Counted from the first letter of the stretch, positions 1-7,432 are shown. The stretch is 64,000 bases of DNA from DASXQK01 sp963724385 (GCA_963724385.1 CAVRUJ010000001.1:2542001-2606000); one strand, 5' to 3'. The notes: generated by a model not told the origin, from the sequence alone. Program-made: numbers and translations.

Positions 1-1
1 G

Positions 2-82
2 CCTGGGATGACATGGCTGCCGCCCTCCACGGAGGTCGACGAAACCGGCCTCGGCGCCACTTCCTATACCCCTCGGTCGTGA
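2..82 (+). CDS. Possible C-terminal end of a gene running in from the left edge
   Basis: Reading frame 2 is open from the window edge to a TGA and encodes about 26 residues ending in GATSYTPRS. Its third codon positions are mostly G or C, as in the real genes here, and no other gene overlaps it. I do not recognise the protein, and such a short stretch could be open by chance. The next gene begins 98 bases later on the same strand. Confidence 0.3.
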   Translation, partial: PGMTWLPPSTEVDETGLGATSYTPRS

Positions 83-180
83 GCCCGGGAGAGTGCAGGC
101 CGGCCATGGCATCGTCAAGCGCAAGCCTTTTTCGATCCGGTGCCCGCGCCGGCTCATCGGCGAGCGGTTATACTGTGCTC

Positions 181-855
181 ATGTGCGGGCGCTACACCCA
201 TCGACTGACATGGCCGGAGATCGTCGCACTCTACCGCCTGAGCGAACCGGCGGTGGCGCCGAACGACTTCGGCCCGAGGTACAACATCGCGCCCACCCAG
301 AGGGCGCCCGTGATCCGGAAGCGCGACGGCGGGCGCGAGTGCGCGATGCTCCGCTGGGGCCTGATCCCGTTCTGGGCCAAGGATGCCAAGATCGCTTACA
401 AGACCATCAATGCCAGGGCCGAGACCGTGGCGACGGCGCCTTCCTTCCGAGCCGCCTGGAAGGCGCGCCGGTGCCTCATCCCGACCAGCGGTTTCTATGA
501 GTGGCGGAAGGCGCCGGAAGGCAAGCAGCCCTATCTCATCGGCTTCAAGGACGGCCGCCCCTTCAGCTTCGCGGGCCTGTGGGAAAGCTGGAAGGACAAG
601 GCCAGCGGCGAGACGATCGAGAGCTACACGATCATCACCGGCGCACCCAACGCGGTGGCCGCTGAGATCCACGACCGCATGCCAGTCATCATCGGGTCGC
701 AGGACTTCGACCGGTGGCTCGGCGCCGGAATGCCGCCGGTCGATCTGCTCAAACCATACCCGGCGACGGAGATGACAGCCTTCCCCGTGAGCAGGGCGGT
801 CAACAGCCCGGCCAAGGATGAGCCAAGCCTCGTGGAGCCCATCGCCATCGGCTAG
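181..855 (+). CDS. yedK: SOS response-associated peptidase, SRAP/YedK (HMCES) family
   Basis: This 224-residue protein belongs to the SRAP family, which crosslinks to abasic sites in single-stranded DNA through its N-terminal cysteine and so shields them. The start is fixed by that chemistry: Cys2 must follow the initiator Met (MCGRYTHRL), so upstream ATGs in the same frame are rejected. The other expected active-site residues are visible: Asn77 in INARAET, Glu107 in SGFYEW and His164 in IHDRMPVI. Length is normal for the family. A TATACT hexamer at 169-174 lies only six bases before the ATG and there is no Shine-Dalgarno, so the mRNA may be leaderless. I saw no LexA-type box. It does not appear to share an operon with its neighbours. 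Confidence 0.93.
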   Translation: MCGRYTHRLTWPEIVALYRLSEPAVAPNDFGPRYNIAPTQRAPVIRKRDGGRECAMLRWGLIPFWAKDAKIAYKTINARAETVATAPSFRAAWKARRCLIPTSGFYEWRKAPEGKQPYLIGFKDGRPFSFAGLWESWKDKASGETIESYTIITGAPNAVAAEIHDRMPVIIGSQDFDRWLGAGMPPVDLLKPYPATEMTAFPVSRAVNSPAKDEPSLVEPIAIG

Positions 856-880
856 CCCCGCGCGAGGCCGTGGGGCAAGG

Positions 881-1321
881 CTAGCGGCTCAGAAGCTTGC
901 GCTTGTCTTCGAACTCGGCCTTGTCGATCTCGCCCCTGGCGAAGCGTTCTTCGAGAATGTCGAGGGCGGTGCGGCTCCTCTCGCCATGGAAATGGTGGAA
1001 GTCATGACCATGAAACGGGTGACCGTGGGTCGCCCAACGCACCAGCCACACGAAGATGGCCATGATGCCAATGAGGGCGAAGAGACCGAAGATCGGGCCG
1101 ACAATCATGAAGGGATGCCAGCCCCAGCCAGGCCCATCGGCCCGCCATCCCCACATCATGGGACCGTAGCCGTATGGCGCCGCGGGGACGCTGGGCGAAG
1201 CCGGCTGCTGCTGGGCGAAAGAGGGCAGCGCGGCGATGCAGAAGACGAACGAGACGGCGAACGCAGCCAGTTGTTTCGCCCATCCTTGGATCGCGAGTTT
1301 CGAGGACTTGCTCGCGGACAT
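881..1321 (-). CDS. SHOCT-domain membrane protein
   Basis: The 146-residue product starts at MSASKSS. It has an N-terminal hydrophobic segment ending in a plausible signal-peptidase site (SFAQQQ, about residue 38), a Tyr/Gly/Trp-rich linker, and a strong transmembrane helix around residues 70-95 (IVGPIFGLFALIGIMAIFVW). A His-rich stretch (HGHPFHGHDFHHFHG) follows, and the end is a SHOCT motif (ALDILEERFARGEIDKAEFE). SHOCT domains are short oligomerisation modules of unknown specific role. The His cluster might bind metal, but that is inference. A start nine codons upstream is open but has no better ribosome binding site. The gene faces away from its right-hand neighbour. Confidence 0.8.
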   Translation of the reverse strand: MSASKSSKLAIQGWAKQLAAFAVSFVFCIAALPSFAQQQPASPSVPAAPYGYGPMMWGWRADGPGWGWHPFMIVGPIFGLFALIGIMAIFVWLVRWATHGHPFHGHDFHHFHGERSRTALDILEERFARGEIDKAEFEDKRKLLSR

Positions 1322-1381
1322 GGGACGACCTCCCGAACAGTAATCCACCCATCATCGTCCGCTCCGGTGCGGTCTCGTTGA

Positions 1382-1411
1382 TCTGGATCAACGGCGGCCG
1401 CTGGGGCCGGC
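1382..1411 (+). repeat. 30-bp imperfect direct repeat, copy 1
   Basis: This stretch matches 2413-2442 at 28 of 30 positions in the same orientation. A second shared block (GGCC-CACGTGC) follows about 80-100 bases later in both places, so the two copies may be remnants of a longer degenerate repeat. They bracket the small cysteine-rich ORF and the DUF1036 gene. No function is evident. Confidence 0.5.
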
Positions 1412-1577
1412 TATGGGCCCAGCACGCGGGCGTTGGGCTGCAGCGGCCGATCCGGTTGGGGTCGCGCGCTTTCGCAATTCTGGGCCACGTGCCGATCAAC
1501 AATCAAGCCGGCCGCCGGCCGCCGCTGTAGAACAGCGCCGCGCCGATCTCGCCCCTTCATGCCTTGGGGGACTGATC

Positions 1578-1712
1578 ATGCCCGCGCTCACCTGTCCTTG
1601 GTGCGGCAAGAGCTTCGCGGCGAAGACGGCCGCCGGCTCGCCTGCGATCTGTTGCTCGTCGAGGTGTCAGCAGCAGCTTGAGCGGATCGGCATTGCGTCG
1701 CTGGCGTCTTGA
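1578..1712 (+). CDS. Small cysteine-rich putative zinc-ribbon protein
   Basis: This is a 44-residue ORF starting MPALTCPWC. It has CPWC near the N terminus and CCSSRC about 18 residues later, which fits a minimal treble-clef or zinc-ribbon metal site of the kind seen in YacG-like proteins. The ATG follows a run containing GGGGGACTGATC, a weak ribosome binding site. A longer in-frame extension to 1413 exists but has a composition unlike protein. The evidence is the paired cysteines and the isolated position; I cannot name a family. It lies between two copies of a 30-bp repeat. Confidence 0.4.
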   Translation: MPALTCPWCGKSFAAKTAAGSPAICCSSRCQQQLERIGIASLAS

Positions 1713-1873
1713 TCCAAGTCAACGCGGCGCCGCTTCGGAAGGCTACCTTCCTACTGCCCTGACAATGGCGAAACGACCGGGATTGCGGCCCGCTATCCAG
1801 CGTCGATGCGGAGTGAGTCGCCAATGAGGGGGCGAGCTTCAATCCTCGGCCCACTGCCCGAGCAGGGTCACAA

Positions 1874-2344
1874 ATGCACACCACCGCGTTGAAGATCGCC
1901 TCGTTCCTCGCCATAGCTGCTCTTTGCATGGCTTCGAACGCAAGGGCTGATGTCGTCTTTTGCAACAAGTTCGCCCAGCCAGTGTACGTCGCCATCGCCT
2001 ATCCGCAGGCGGACGGCTCCTGGATGTCGCGGGGCTGGCTTGAACTAGCCCCGGACGAGTGCCGCCCGTTCGACACCGCGCTTCACCCCACAGTCCTCTA
2101 CTATCGCGGCGAGACCGGCTGGTTCACCGGATCATCGGGGCAGAACGTGCGCCAGATCTGGGGAGGCGCCAAGATGTTTGCGACTTGGGAGAAGGATAAC
2201 TTCGAATATTGGGATGCCGACCAGCAGGTACTCAACTCTAGTCTCGAAGGCTACTCGGAAGCTGTGGAGTTCACCAGCGGCGAAAGCTCCGCGACCATCA
2301 CCTTCGAAGCCGACGGAAAGCACACGACCACGGCCATCCACTGA
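1874..2344 (+). CDS. Secreted DUF1036 family protein
   Basis: The product has 156 residues with a clear signal peptide (positively charged start, hydrophobic core AIAALCMASNA, cleavage near ARA-DVV at about residue 25). The mature part begins VVFCNKFAQPVYVAIAY and contains a second cysteine in PDECRPF, the pattern of DUF1036 proteins. These are small periplasmic proteins of unknown function common in Alphaproteobacteria and Cyanobacteria. The gene appears monocistronic, and I saw no terminator hairpin immediately after it. Confidence 0.8.
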   Translation: MHTTALKIASFLAIAALCMASNARADVVFCNKFAQPVYVAIAYPQADGSWMSRGWLELAPDECRPFDTALHPTVLYYRGETGWFTGSSGQNVRQIWGGAKMFATWEKDNFEYWDADQQVLNSSLEGYSEAVEFTSGESSATITFEADGKHTTTAIH

Positions 2345-2412
2345 AAGGCGTCGGCGCTTCGTGGACGGGGCCGTCCCTGATCGAAGCTCTTAGGCCCTCG
2401 CAGCCTCGTCGT

Positions 2413-2442
2413 TCTGGATCAACGGCCGCCGCTTGGGCCGGC
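2413..2442 (+). repeat. 30-bp imperfect direct repeat, copy 2
   Basis: Partner of 1382-1411 with two mismatches in 30 bases. It lies between the DUF1036 gene and tRNA-Thr. The surrounding bases up to 2556 hold no gene that I can support. Confidence 0.5.
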
Positions 2443-2556
2443 CTGAGCTCGAGCCATATGGTCAGGCCTGCCCAAGGCTCTCTTCAGCCGTTTGGCCCAC
2501 GTGCAATTCGGAGGTTTTTCGCGCTCGGCACCGCTTGGCCAGCGCATTGGAGAGCC

Positions 2557-2631
2557 TGGTGCCCCCGGCAGGAATCGAACCCGCAACCTACGGTTTACAA
2601 AACCGTTGCTCTACCGTTGAGCTACAGGGGC
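2557..2631 (-). tRNA. tRNA-Thr (anticodon TGT)
   Basis: On the minus strand the sequence folds as a complete cloverleaf. The acceptor stem GCCCCTG pairs with the 3' strand before A-CCA, which is encoded. The D arm is AGCTCAACGGTAGAGC. The anticodon stem ACGGT/ACCGT encloses the loop TTTGTAA, giving anticodon TGT for threonine ACA codons. The T arm contains GTTCGATTC. Total length including CCA is 75. It lies convergent to the DUF1036 gene and divergent from the amidase gene. Confidence 0.96.
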
Positions 2632-2728
2632 ATGCGGCCGCAAGGCCGAGAGATAATCTCTCCGCCCCGCCCGTAGCAAGGTTATAATTCCCGGCGATCC
2701 GCCGCCCTCGATCCTTGGGAGAGCCGTC

Positions 2729-3586
2729 ATGGCCGAGACCTTCCGCGTCGCCTGCGTCCAGAACTGCGCCGAACGAGATATGGCGCCCAGCATCGCCGCG
2801 CTCGAGCCCCTGATCCGGGGCGCCGCGAAGGACGGCGCCCAGCTCATCGTGCTGCCGGAAATGGCGACGATGATCGAGCCGCAGAATCCCAAGGTGCTGG
2901 AGAAGGCCGTGCCCGAGGCCGCCGATCCGGGCCTGAAGCGCTTTCGCGCGCTGGCGAAGGAAACCGGGAGCTGGATCCTGGTCGGCTCGCTCCTGTTCAA
3001 GGCCGAGGGCGAGAACCGGGTGGTGAACCGCTCCCTCCTCGTCGACCCCACGGGCGCCGTCACCGCCCGCTACGACAAGCTCCACATGTTCGACGTCGAT
3101 CTGGCGAGCGGCGAGACCTACCGGGAATCGGCAACGGTGAAGCCGGGCAACCGCGCGGTCGTCGCCGCGACGCCCTGGGGCTCGATAGGCCTTTCTGTCT
3201 GCTATGACCTGCGCTTCGCCTATCTCTATCGGGCGCTGGCTCATGCGGGCGCCAGCTACCTCGCGATTCCGGCCGCCTTCACCTACACCACCGGCAAGGC
3301 CCATTGGCATGTGCTGGTCCGCGCCCGGGCGATCGAGACGGGCTGCTACGTCTTCGCCGCCAACCAGGGCGGCATTCACGCCGAAGGCCGCCGGACCTGG
3401 GGCCATAGCCTGATCGTCGATCCCTGGGGCGAGGTGCTGGCCGACGGCGGCGAGCAGGTGGGCTGGATCACGGCCGACGTCGATCCCGCCAAGGTGATCG
3501 AGGCAAGGAACATGGTGCCGGCGCTGCGCCACGACCGCAGCTTCCCGCCGCCGGAGCGCGCGGTCACCGGACAGGCGGCGGAGTAG
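2729..3586 (+). CDS. Nitrilase-superfamily amidohydrolase (Nit1/Nit2 type)
   Basis: This is a 285-residue carbon-nitrogen hydrolase. The catalytic triad can be read directly: Glu44 (VLPEMATM), Lys117 (YDKLHMFDVDL) and Cys158 (SVCYDLRF). The context around the triad (KLHMFDVDL, YDLRF) matches the Nit branch, whose members remove the omega-amide from 2-oxoglutaramate or deaminate glutathione; the exact substrate cannot be decided from sequence alone. The start ATG follows GGGAGAGCC, a fair ribosome binding site. It stands alone, with a perfect inverted repeat five bases after the stop. An omega-amidase would suit the glutamine-linked amine pathways nearby, but that is inference. Confidence 0.88.
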   Translation: MAETFRVACVQNCAERDMAPSIAALEPLIRGAAKDGAQLIVLPEMATMIEPQNPKVLEKAVPEAADPGLKRFRALAKETGSWILVGSLLFKAEGENRVVNRSLLVDPTGAVTARYDKLHMFDVDLASGETYRESATVKPGNRAVVAATPWGSIGLSVCYDLRFAYLYRALAHAGASYLAIPAAFTYTTGKAHWHVLVRARAIETGCYVFAANQGGIHAEGRRTWGHSLIVDPWGEVLADGGEQVGWITADVDPAKVIEARNMVPALRHDRSFPPPERAVTGQAAE

Positions 3587-3590
3587 AAAA

Positions 3591-3615
3591 CCCTCTCCCA
3601 CGAAGTGGGAGAGGG
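3591..3615. repeat. Perfect 10-bp inverted repeat, left end of DUF559 cassette
   Basis: CCCTCTCCCA and TGGGAGAGGG enclose a CGAAG loop. It immediately follows the amidase gene and could stop transcription. It belongs to a family of palindromes found on both sides of the DUF559 gene. Confidence 0.75.
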
Positions 3616-3644
3616 GGGACCCATGGCGAAGCCATGGGTGGGTG
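3611..3644 (+). repeat. Left copy of the direct repeat flanking the DUF559 gene
   Basis: The order is GAGGGGGGAC, five variable bases, then GCGAAGCCATGGGTGGGTG. The same arrangement recurs in the same orientation at 4096-4129. Inside it, CCCATGGC-GAA-GCCATGGG (3620-3638) is a perfect palindrome in this copy only. Confidence 0.8.
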
Positions 3645-3657
3645 GCTCTACCTTCCG

Positions 3658-3996
3658 ATGTCCTCTGACCGAGCACGCGAGCTTCGTCGCCTTGCCACGG
3701 ACGCCGAGAGAAAACTCTGGCGCCTGCTCCGCAATCGTCAAGTCGATGGCATAAAGTTCCGGCGGCAAAGGCCAATCGGGCGATACATCGTCGACTTCGT
3801 AGCCATCGAGCGCGATTTGATCGTTGAATTGGACGGAGGGCAGCACGCCATTTCCACTGATGCTGATCGTGTCCGCACGCGGCGGCTTTCAGGCATGGGG
3901 TTTCGGGTAATTCGTTTTTGGAACAACCATGTCCTCCTGAATCCCGAGGAAGTCATTTCGGAAATTCGAAAGGCCTTGGCGCCTGACGCCAAGTAG
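3658..3996 (+). CDS. DUF559 domain protein, predicted Vsr/restriction-like endonuclease
   Basis: The 112-residue protein begins MSSDRARELRRLATDAERKLW and continues with KFRRQRPIGRYIVDFVAIERDLIVELDGGQHA, the DUF559 signature. The D-(x)n-ELDGGQH pattern is the PD-(D/E)xK-like nuclease core shared with very-short-patch repair endonucleases, and FRVIRFWNNHVL is the usual C-terminal strand. I chose the second in-frame ATG because the first (3634) lies inside the flanking repeat. The gene sits alone between two copies of a direct repeat and several palindromes, a frequent setting for DUF559 genes. DNA cleavage is inferred from the fold; the biological role is not established. Confidence 0.85.
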   Translation: MSSDRARELRRLATDAERKLWRLLRNRQVDGIKFRRQRPIGRYIVDFVAIERDLIVELDGGQHAISTDADRVRTRRLSGMGFRVIRFWNNHVLLNPEEVISEIRKALAPDAK

Positions 3997-4011
3997 CATT
4001 CCCTCACCCTC

Positions 4012-4060
4012 CCCATTGCTATCGCAATGGGTCCCCTCCCTCTCCCGCCCGAAGGGCGGG
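4012..4060. repeat. Two palindromes right of the DUF559 gene
   Basis: CCCATTGC-TATC-GCAATGGG (4012-4031) resembles the left palindrome CCCATGGC-GAA-GCCATGGG, with changes compensated on both arms. CCCGCCC-GAA-GGGCGGG (4044-4060) follows. Paired changes of this kind suggest that the hairpin structure is being preserved. Confidence 0.75.
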
Positions 4061-4095
4061 CGAGGGCACTTCTTGCCGACGCCCGCCGCAGGCTG

Positions 4096-4129
4096 GAGGG
4101 GGGACGCGTAGCGAAGCCATGGGTGGGTG
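4096..4129 (+). repeat. Right copy of the direct repeat flanking the DUF559 gene
   Basis: It repeats GAGGGGGGAC, five bases, then GCGAAGCCATGGGTGGGTG, identical to 3611-3644 outside the five-base gap. The two copies are 485 bases apart start to start and enclose the DUF559 gene. Confidence 0.8.
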
Positions 4130-4147
4130 CGTCCAACTTCGCAACTC

Positions 4148-5101
4148 TCAATTCCGGTACTTCACCCCCGGGAGGATGCAGAGCATTTCGTAAAGCAGGT
4201 TCGCCGCCAGCAGCGCCGTGTTGCCGCTGGGGTCGTAGGGCGGCGCAACCTCAACCAGGTCGCAGCCGACGATGTCGAGGCCGCGGCAGCCGCGGATGAT
4301 CTCGATCCCCTGGATCGTGGTCAGGCCGCCGATCTCGGGCGTGCCGGTGCCGGGCGCCGAGGAGGGATCGAGCCCGTCGATGTCGAAACTCAAGTAGACG
4401 GGGCCCTTGCCCAGTTGCGCGCGCACCTCGGCCATGAGTGGCGTCAGCGACTTGTGCCAGCACTCTTCGGCCTGGACGACGCGGAAGCCTTGGGCGCGGG
4501 GCCAATCGAAATCCTCTGCCGCGTAACCGGTCGCGCGCAGGCCGATCTGGACGACGCGCTTGCCGTCGAGCAGGCCCTCGTCCACCGCGCGCCGGAACGG
4601 GGTGCCGTGGGCGATGGGCTCGCCGAACATGTTGTCGTTGATGTCGGCGTGGGCATCGACGTGGACCATGCCGACGGGACCGTATTTCCGCTCGAGGGCG
4701 CGCAGAATCGGGAGCGCGATGGTGTGGTCGCCGCCCAAGGTCATCGGCTTGCAGCCGTGGCCTAGGATCTCGTCATAAGCCTTCTCGATGATCGCGATGC
4801 TCTTGGCGAGGTTGAAGGTGTTGATGGCGACGTCGCCGATGTCGGCCACCGACAGGCTGTCGAAGGGCGCGGCGCGGGTCGCCATGTTGTAGGGGCGGAT
4901 GAGGCAGCTTTCGGCCCTGATCTGGCGCGGGCCGAAGCGGGCGCCGGACCGGTTCGAGGTGCCGATGTCGAAGGGCACGCCCACGAAACAGGCGTCGAGC
5001 CCTTCGGCCGAAGGCAGGCTCGGCAGGCGCATCATCGTCGCGGGCCCGCCGAAGCGCGGCATCTGGTTGCCGCCGAGCGGCTGATAATAAGTCTTGGCCA
5101 T
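4148..5101 (-). CDS. speB: Agmatinase-family ureohydrolase
   Basis: The 317-residue enzyme belongs to the arginase/agmatinase family, which hydrolyses guanidino compounds to urea and an amine with two metal ions. The metal ligands are all present: His126 (GGDHT), Asp149/His151/Asp153 (DAHAD) and Asp240/Asp242 (SFDIDGLDP). GTSNRSGARFGP and the HGTPFRRA loop are typical of the agmatinase and guanidinobutyrase branch. Guanidinobutyrate or another guanidine is possible; the name speB is by similarity. It lies 69 bases downstream of the GntR regulator on the same strand, so the two may share a transcript, and this pair is divergent from cluster 1. Its product amine could feed the pathways to the right, which is inference. 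Confidence 0.85.
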   Translation of the reverse strand: MAKTYYQPLGGNQMPRFGGPATMMRLPSLPSAEGLDACFVGVPFDIGTSNRSGARFGPRQIRAESCLIRPYNMATRAAPFDSLSVADIGDVAINTFNLAKSIAIIEKAYDEILGHGCKPMTLGGDHTIALPILRALERKYGPVGMVHVDAHADINDNMFGEPIAHGTPFRRAVDEGLLDGKRVVQIGLRATGYAAEDFDWPRAQGFRVVQAEECWHKSLTPLMAEVRAQLGKGPVYLSFDIDGLDPSSAPGTGTPEIGGLTTIQGIEIIRGCRGLDIVGCDLVEVAPPYDPSGNTALLAANLLYEMLCILPGVKYRN

Positions 5102-5170
5102 CGAAGCGGGCTCCTGGCTCAGGGAAACCCGAGCATAGCCGCCATGTCCCGAGCGACCAAGGCTCGCGGT

Positions 5171-5896
5171 TTACTCCGAATTCGCGCCGACGAGCTGCCT
5201 GCGGGCGTAGTGCAGATGGTTGGTGACGATGGCAACGGCGGCCTCGGTGTCGCGGCTGCGGACAGCTTCGTAGAGCGCGCGATGCTGGGTGTTGTATTCG
5301 GCGATCCGCTCGGGCGTCAGCACCTTGTCCCGCATCGCCATCCACTGGCGGTGGCCGCGCACGACGTTGATCTGGCGATAGACCCAGACCATGAGGGGAT
5401 TGCGGGTCGCCTCGGCGATCAATTGATGGAATTCCTCATCCCAGAGGGTGAAGCCTTCGGGATCGGCGCTCGCCTGGTCCATCCGCTCGATGGCGAGCGC
5501 CAGGCGTTCGATGTCCCGGGCGGTGGCGTTCAGCACCGCCAGACGCACCATGTTGGGTTCGATGCCGAGCCGCACCTCGATGAGCTCGATGGGGCTGGTC
5601 AGCTCGGCGATGTCCTCGGGATTTTCCTGGGCGCGGAAGTTGACGAAGGTGCCGCTGCCGACCCGCCGGGTAACGAGGCGCTCCACTTCCAGCTGGTCGA
5701 GGGCCGTGCGCACCGTGGTGCGCGACGCGCCGAAGGCTGCGGCGAGCTGGCGCTCGGCCGGCAGCTTTTCGCCATGAGCGTAGCCCCCCTCGACGATGGC
5801 CTGGCGCAGCTGACCCATGATCCAGGACGAGCCGCGCACCGGATCCGTGATGACCGGGACCGGCCTTTCGGCGATGCTTCCACCAATTTTGGCCAT
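5171..5896 (-). CDS. FadR/FCD-type GntR transcriptional regulator
   Basis: The protein has 241 residues counting from MAKIGGSI; a start 17 codons earlier is open but has no better ribosome binding site. The N-terminal winged helix-turn-helix is clear (GEKLPAERQLAAAFGASRTTVRTALDQLEVERLVTRRVGSGTFV). It is followed by an all-helical FCD ligand domain (RLGIEPNMVRLAV, LWDEEFHQLIAEATRN, EHRALYEAVRSRD-like segment near the end). Such regulators usually respond to small organic acids and often control the adjacent divergent operon. Here that is cluster 1, 130 bases away. A 9-bp inverted repeat at 5882-5920 overlaps its own start and may be its operator. Confidence 0.9.
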   Translation of the reverse strand: MAKIGGSIAERPVPVITDPVRGSSWIMGQLRQAIVEGGYAHGEKLPAERQLAAAFGASRTTVRTALDQLEVERLVTRRVGSGTFVNFRAQENPEDIAELTSPIELIEVRLGIEPNMVRLAVLNATARDIERLALAIERMDQASADPEGFTLWDEEFHQLIAEATRNPLMVWVYRQINVVRGHRQWMAMRDKVLTPERIAEYNTQHRALYEAVRSRDTEAAVAIVTNHLHYARRQLVGANSE

Positions 5897-5920
5897 TTCC
5901 GAGCCTTTGCAAAAATTGGT
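5882..5920. promoter_or_regulatory. Candidate operator between GntR gene and cluster 1
   Basis: ACCAATTTT (5882-5890) and AAAATTGGT (5912-5920) form a perfect 9-bp inverted repeat with a 21-base spacer. The right arm is in the 130-bp divergent promoter region and the left arm covers codons 3-5 of the regulator. An A/T-rich perfect repeat in such GC-rich DNA is notable, but binding is inferred only. Confidence 0.4.
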
Positions 5921-6026
5921 TTGAAATCGGCTGAGACTATGATCCATTATCGCCTCGCCCCGTCAAGCCCGGTTGGGCACTATGCGGGGGGCAGAATAGC
6001 GGACCGAAAAACGGGACCCTCTCCCC

Positions 6027-7367
6027 ATGGCCATTCCCTCCCATGTGAAATACGTGATCGTCGGCGCCGGCATCCACGGCCTCAGCACGGCCTGGCGCCT
6101 GGGCGAGAACCTGCGCAAATCCGGCCGCGGAAGCGGCAAGGACATCCTGGTCATCGACAAGACCGGCATCGCGGCGGGGGCATCCGGCATCGCCTGCGGC
6201 GTGATCCGCAACAACTACTACCAGCCGGCCATGCGCCGGCTGATGGCCCACAGCGTCTCGGTCTGGGAGACCGATCCGAAGGCCTTCAGCTATCACCCCG
6301 TGGGCTACATGCAGATCAGCCCCGAGGTGATGCACGAGCAGGTCGGCAGCATCGCCAAGCAGCAACGCGAGATCGGCTACGAGTCCGTGTTCATCGAGGG
6401 CGAAAAGGACTCGATGACCTACATGAAGGGCCTGTTCAACGACTGGCAGGCCAAGGGCATCACCTCCGTGCTGCACGAGAAGAAGGGCGGCTATGCCAAC
6501 AACACCGCTTCGATCTACGGCCTTGCCAAGAAGGCGGAGAACGAAGGCGTGCGCCTGTTGACGGGCGTCAAGGTGACCGGCTTCAAGAAAGACAATGCCG
6601 GCGCGGTCAAGACGGTGGTGACCGACAAGGGCGCCATCGACTGCGACTTCGTCGTCGTCGCGTCGGGGCCTTGGGTCAAGCAGATCTGGGACATGCTGGA
6701 GCTGCCGGCGGCGATCACCGTCAAGGGGCGCGACGGCAAGCTTCACAACAACGTGCCGATGTGGACCTTCTGGTCGCTCCAGGAGGGGACATTGGGCGTC
6801 GATCCGATGCTCCAGCGCACCAATGATGGCAAGATGCCGCCGGTGATCCATGTCGATACCGATGCGACGCTCTACTCGGACGTCGATCATTCGGTGATCA
6901 CGGAAAAGCTCTGGGGCATCTACTACAAGCCCGATTTCAATTTCGGCGGCGTCCAGGGCGGGGCGATGCCCTTCAAGGTCAAGGCCGACCCGGCCGAGGT
7001 GAAGATCGATCCCTATGGGCCCGAGTCGCCCGACTTTGTGGTCGGCGACGACTTCGCCCACATGTGGTGCTCGGCGCTCGCCTTCTGCCAGAAGCGCTTC
7101 GAAGGCAAGCTGCCGCTCTACAAGAAGGAGCCCTCGGGCGGCATCGGCAGCTTCACCGCCGACAGCTTCCCGGTCTTCGACCGTTTCTGCCACAACGTGT
7201 ATGTGGTGGCCGATTCCAATCACGGCTACAAGATGATCGGCGTCGGCCATCTGGTGGCCGACGACATCTGCGGGACGACCAGCGACCTATTGGAGCCGTT
7301 TCGCTTTTCCCGCTTCGCCGAAGGCAGACTTCATCCCACGTCCAACAGCCCCTTCCCGTGGAGCTGA
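6027..7367 (+). CDS. Stand-alone FAD-dependent oxidoreductase, MgdA/SoxB-like (cluster 1)
   Basis: This 446-residue flavoprotein of the DAO (D-amino-acid/sarcosine oxidase) family starts with an FAD-binding Rossmann motif (YVIVGAGIHGLSTAW). It continues with AAGASGIACGVIRNNYYQP, which lines up with GGNTARNTAIIRSNYLTP of the cluster 2 MgdA, and the C-terminal flavin-contact strand VYVVADSNHGYKMIGVGHLVADDI is present. Such enzymes oxidise the C-N bond of secondary or tertiary amines. Unlike cluster 2, no MgdB, MgdC or MgdD partner is adjacent, so there is no folate-binding subunit and the product would be expected to be a free aldehyde. It is the first gene of cluster 1. The substrate is unknown; an N-substituted glutamate is inferred from its neighbours. 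Confidence 0.85.
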   Translation: MAIPSHVKYVIVGAGIHGLSTAWRLGENLRKSGRGSGKDILVIDKTGIAAGASGIACGVIRNNYYQPAMRRLMAHSVSVWETDPKAFSYHPVGYMQISPEVMHEQVGSIAKQQREIGYESVFIEGEKDSMTYMKGLFNDWQAKGITSVLHEKKGGYANNTASIYGLAKKAENEGVRLLTGVKVTGFKKDNAGAVKTVVTDKGAIDCDFVVVASGPWVKQIWDMLELPAAITVKGRDGKLHNNVPMWTFWSLQEGTLGVDPMLQRTNDGKMPPVIHVDTDATLYSDVDHSVITEKLWGIYYKPDFNFGGVQGGAMPFKVKADPAEVKIDPYGPESPDFVVGDDFAHMWCSALAFCQKRFEGKLPLYKKEPSGGIGSFTADSFPVFDRFCHNVYVVADSNHGYKMIGVGHLVADDICGTTSDLLEPFRFSRFAEGRLHPTSNSPFPWS

Positions 7368-7432
7368 GCGGGAGCGGGGCCAAGACCGAATGAACCGGCT
7401 GAAACAAAGCTCGACATAAGGGGGAGACACCG

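Noticed and set aside
2588..3775. Long minus-strand open frame across tRNA-Thr and the amidase gene
   Set aside because: It runs antisense through a functional tRNA and the Nit gene with an intact catalytic triad, and has no domain of its own.
5144..6826. Long plus-strand open frame opposite the GntR regulator
   Set aside because: It covers the regulator antisense and the first part of the flavoprotein gene in the wrong frame. The composition is not protein-like and both real genes have clear domains.
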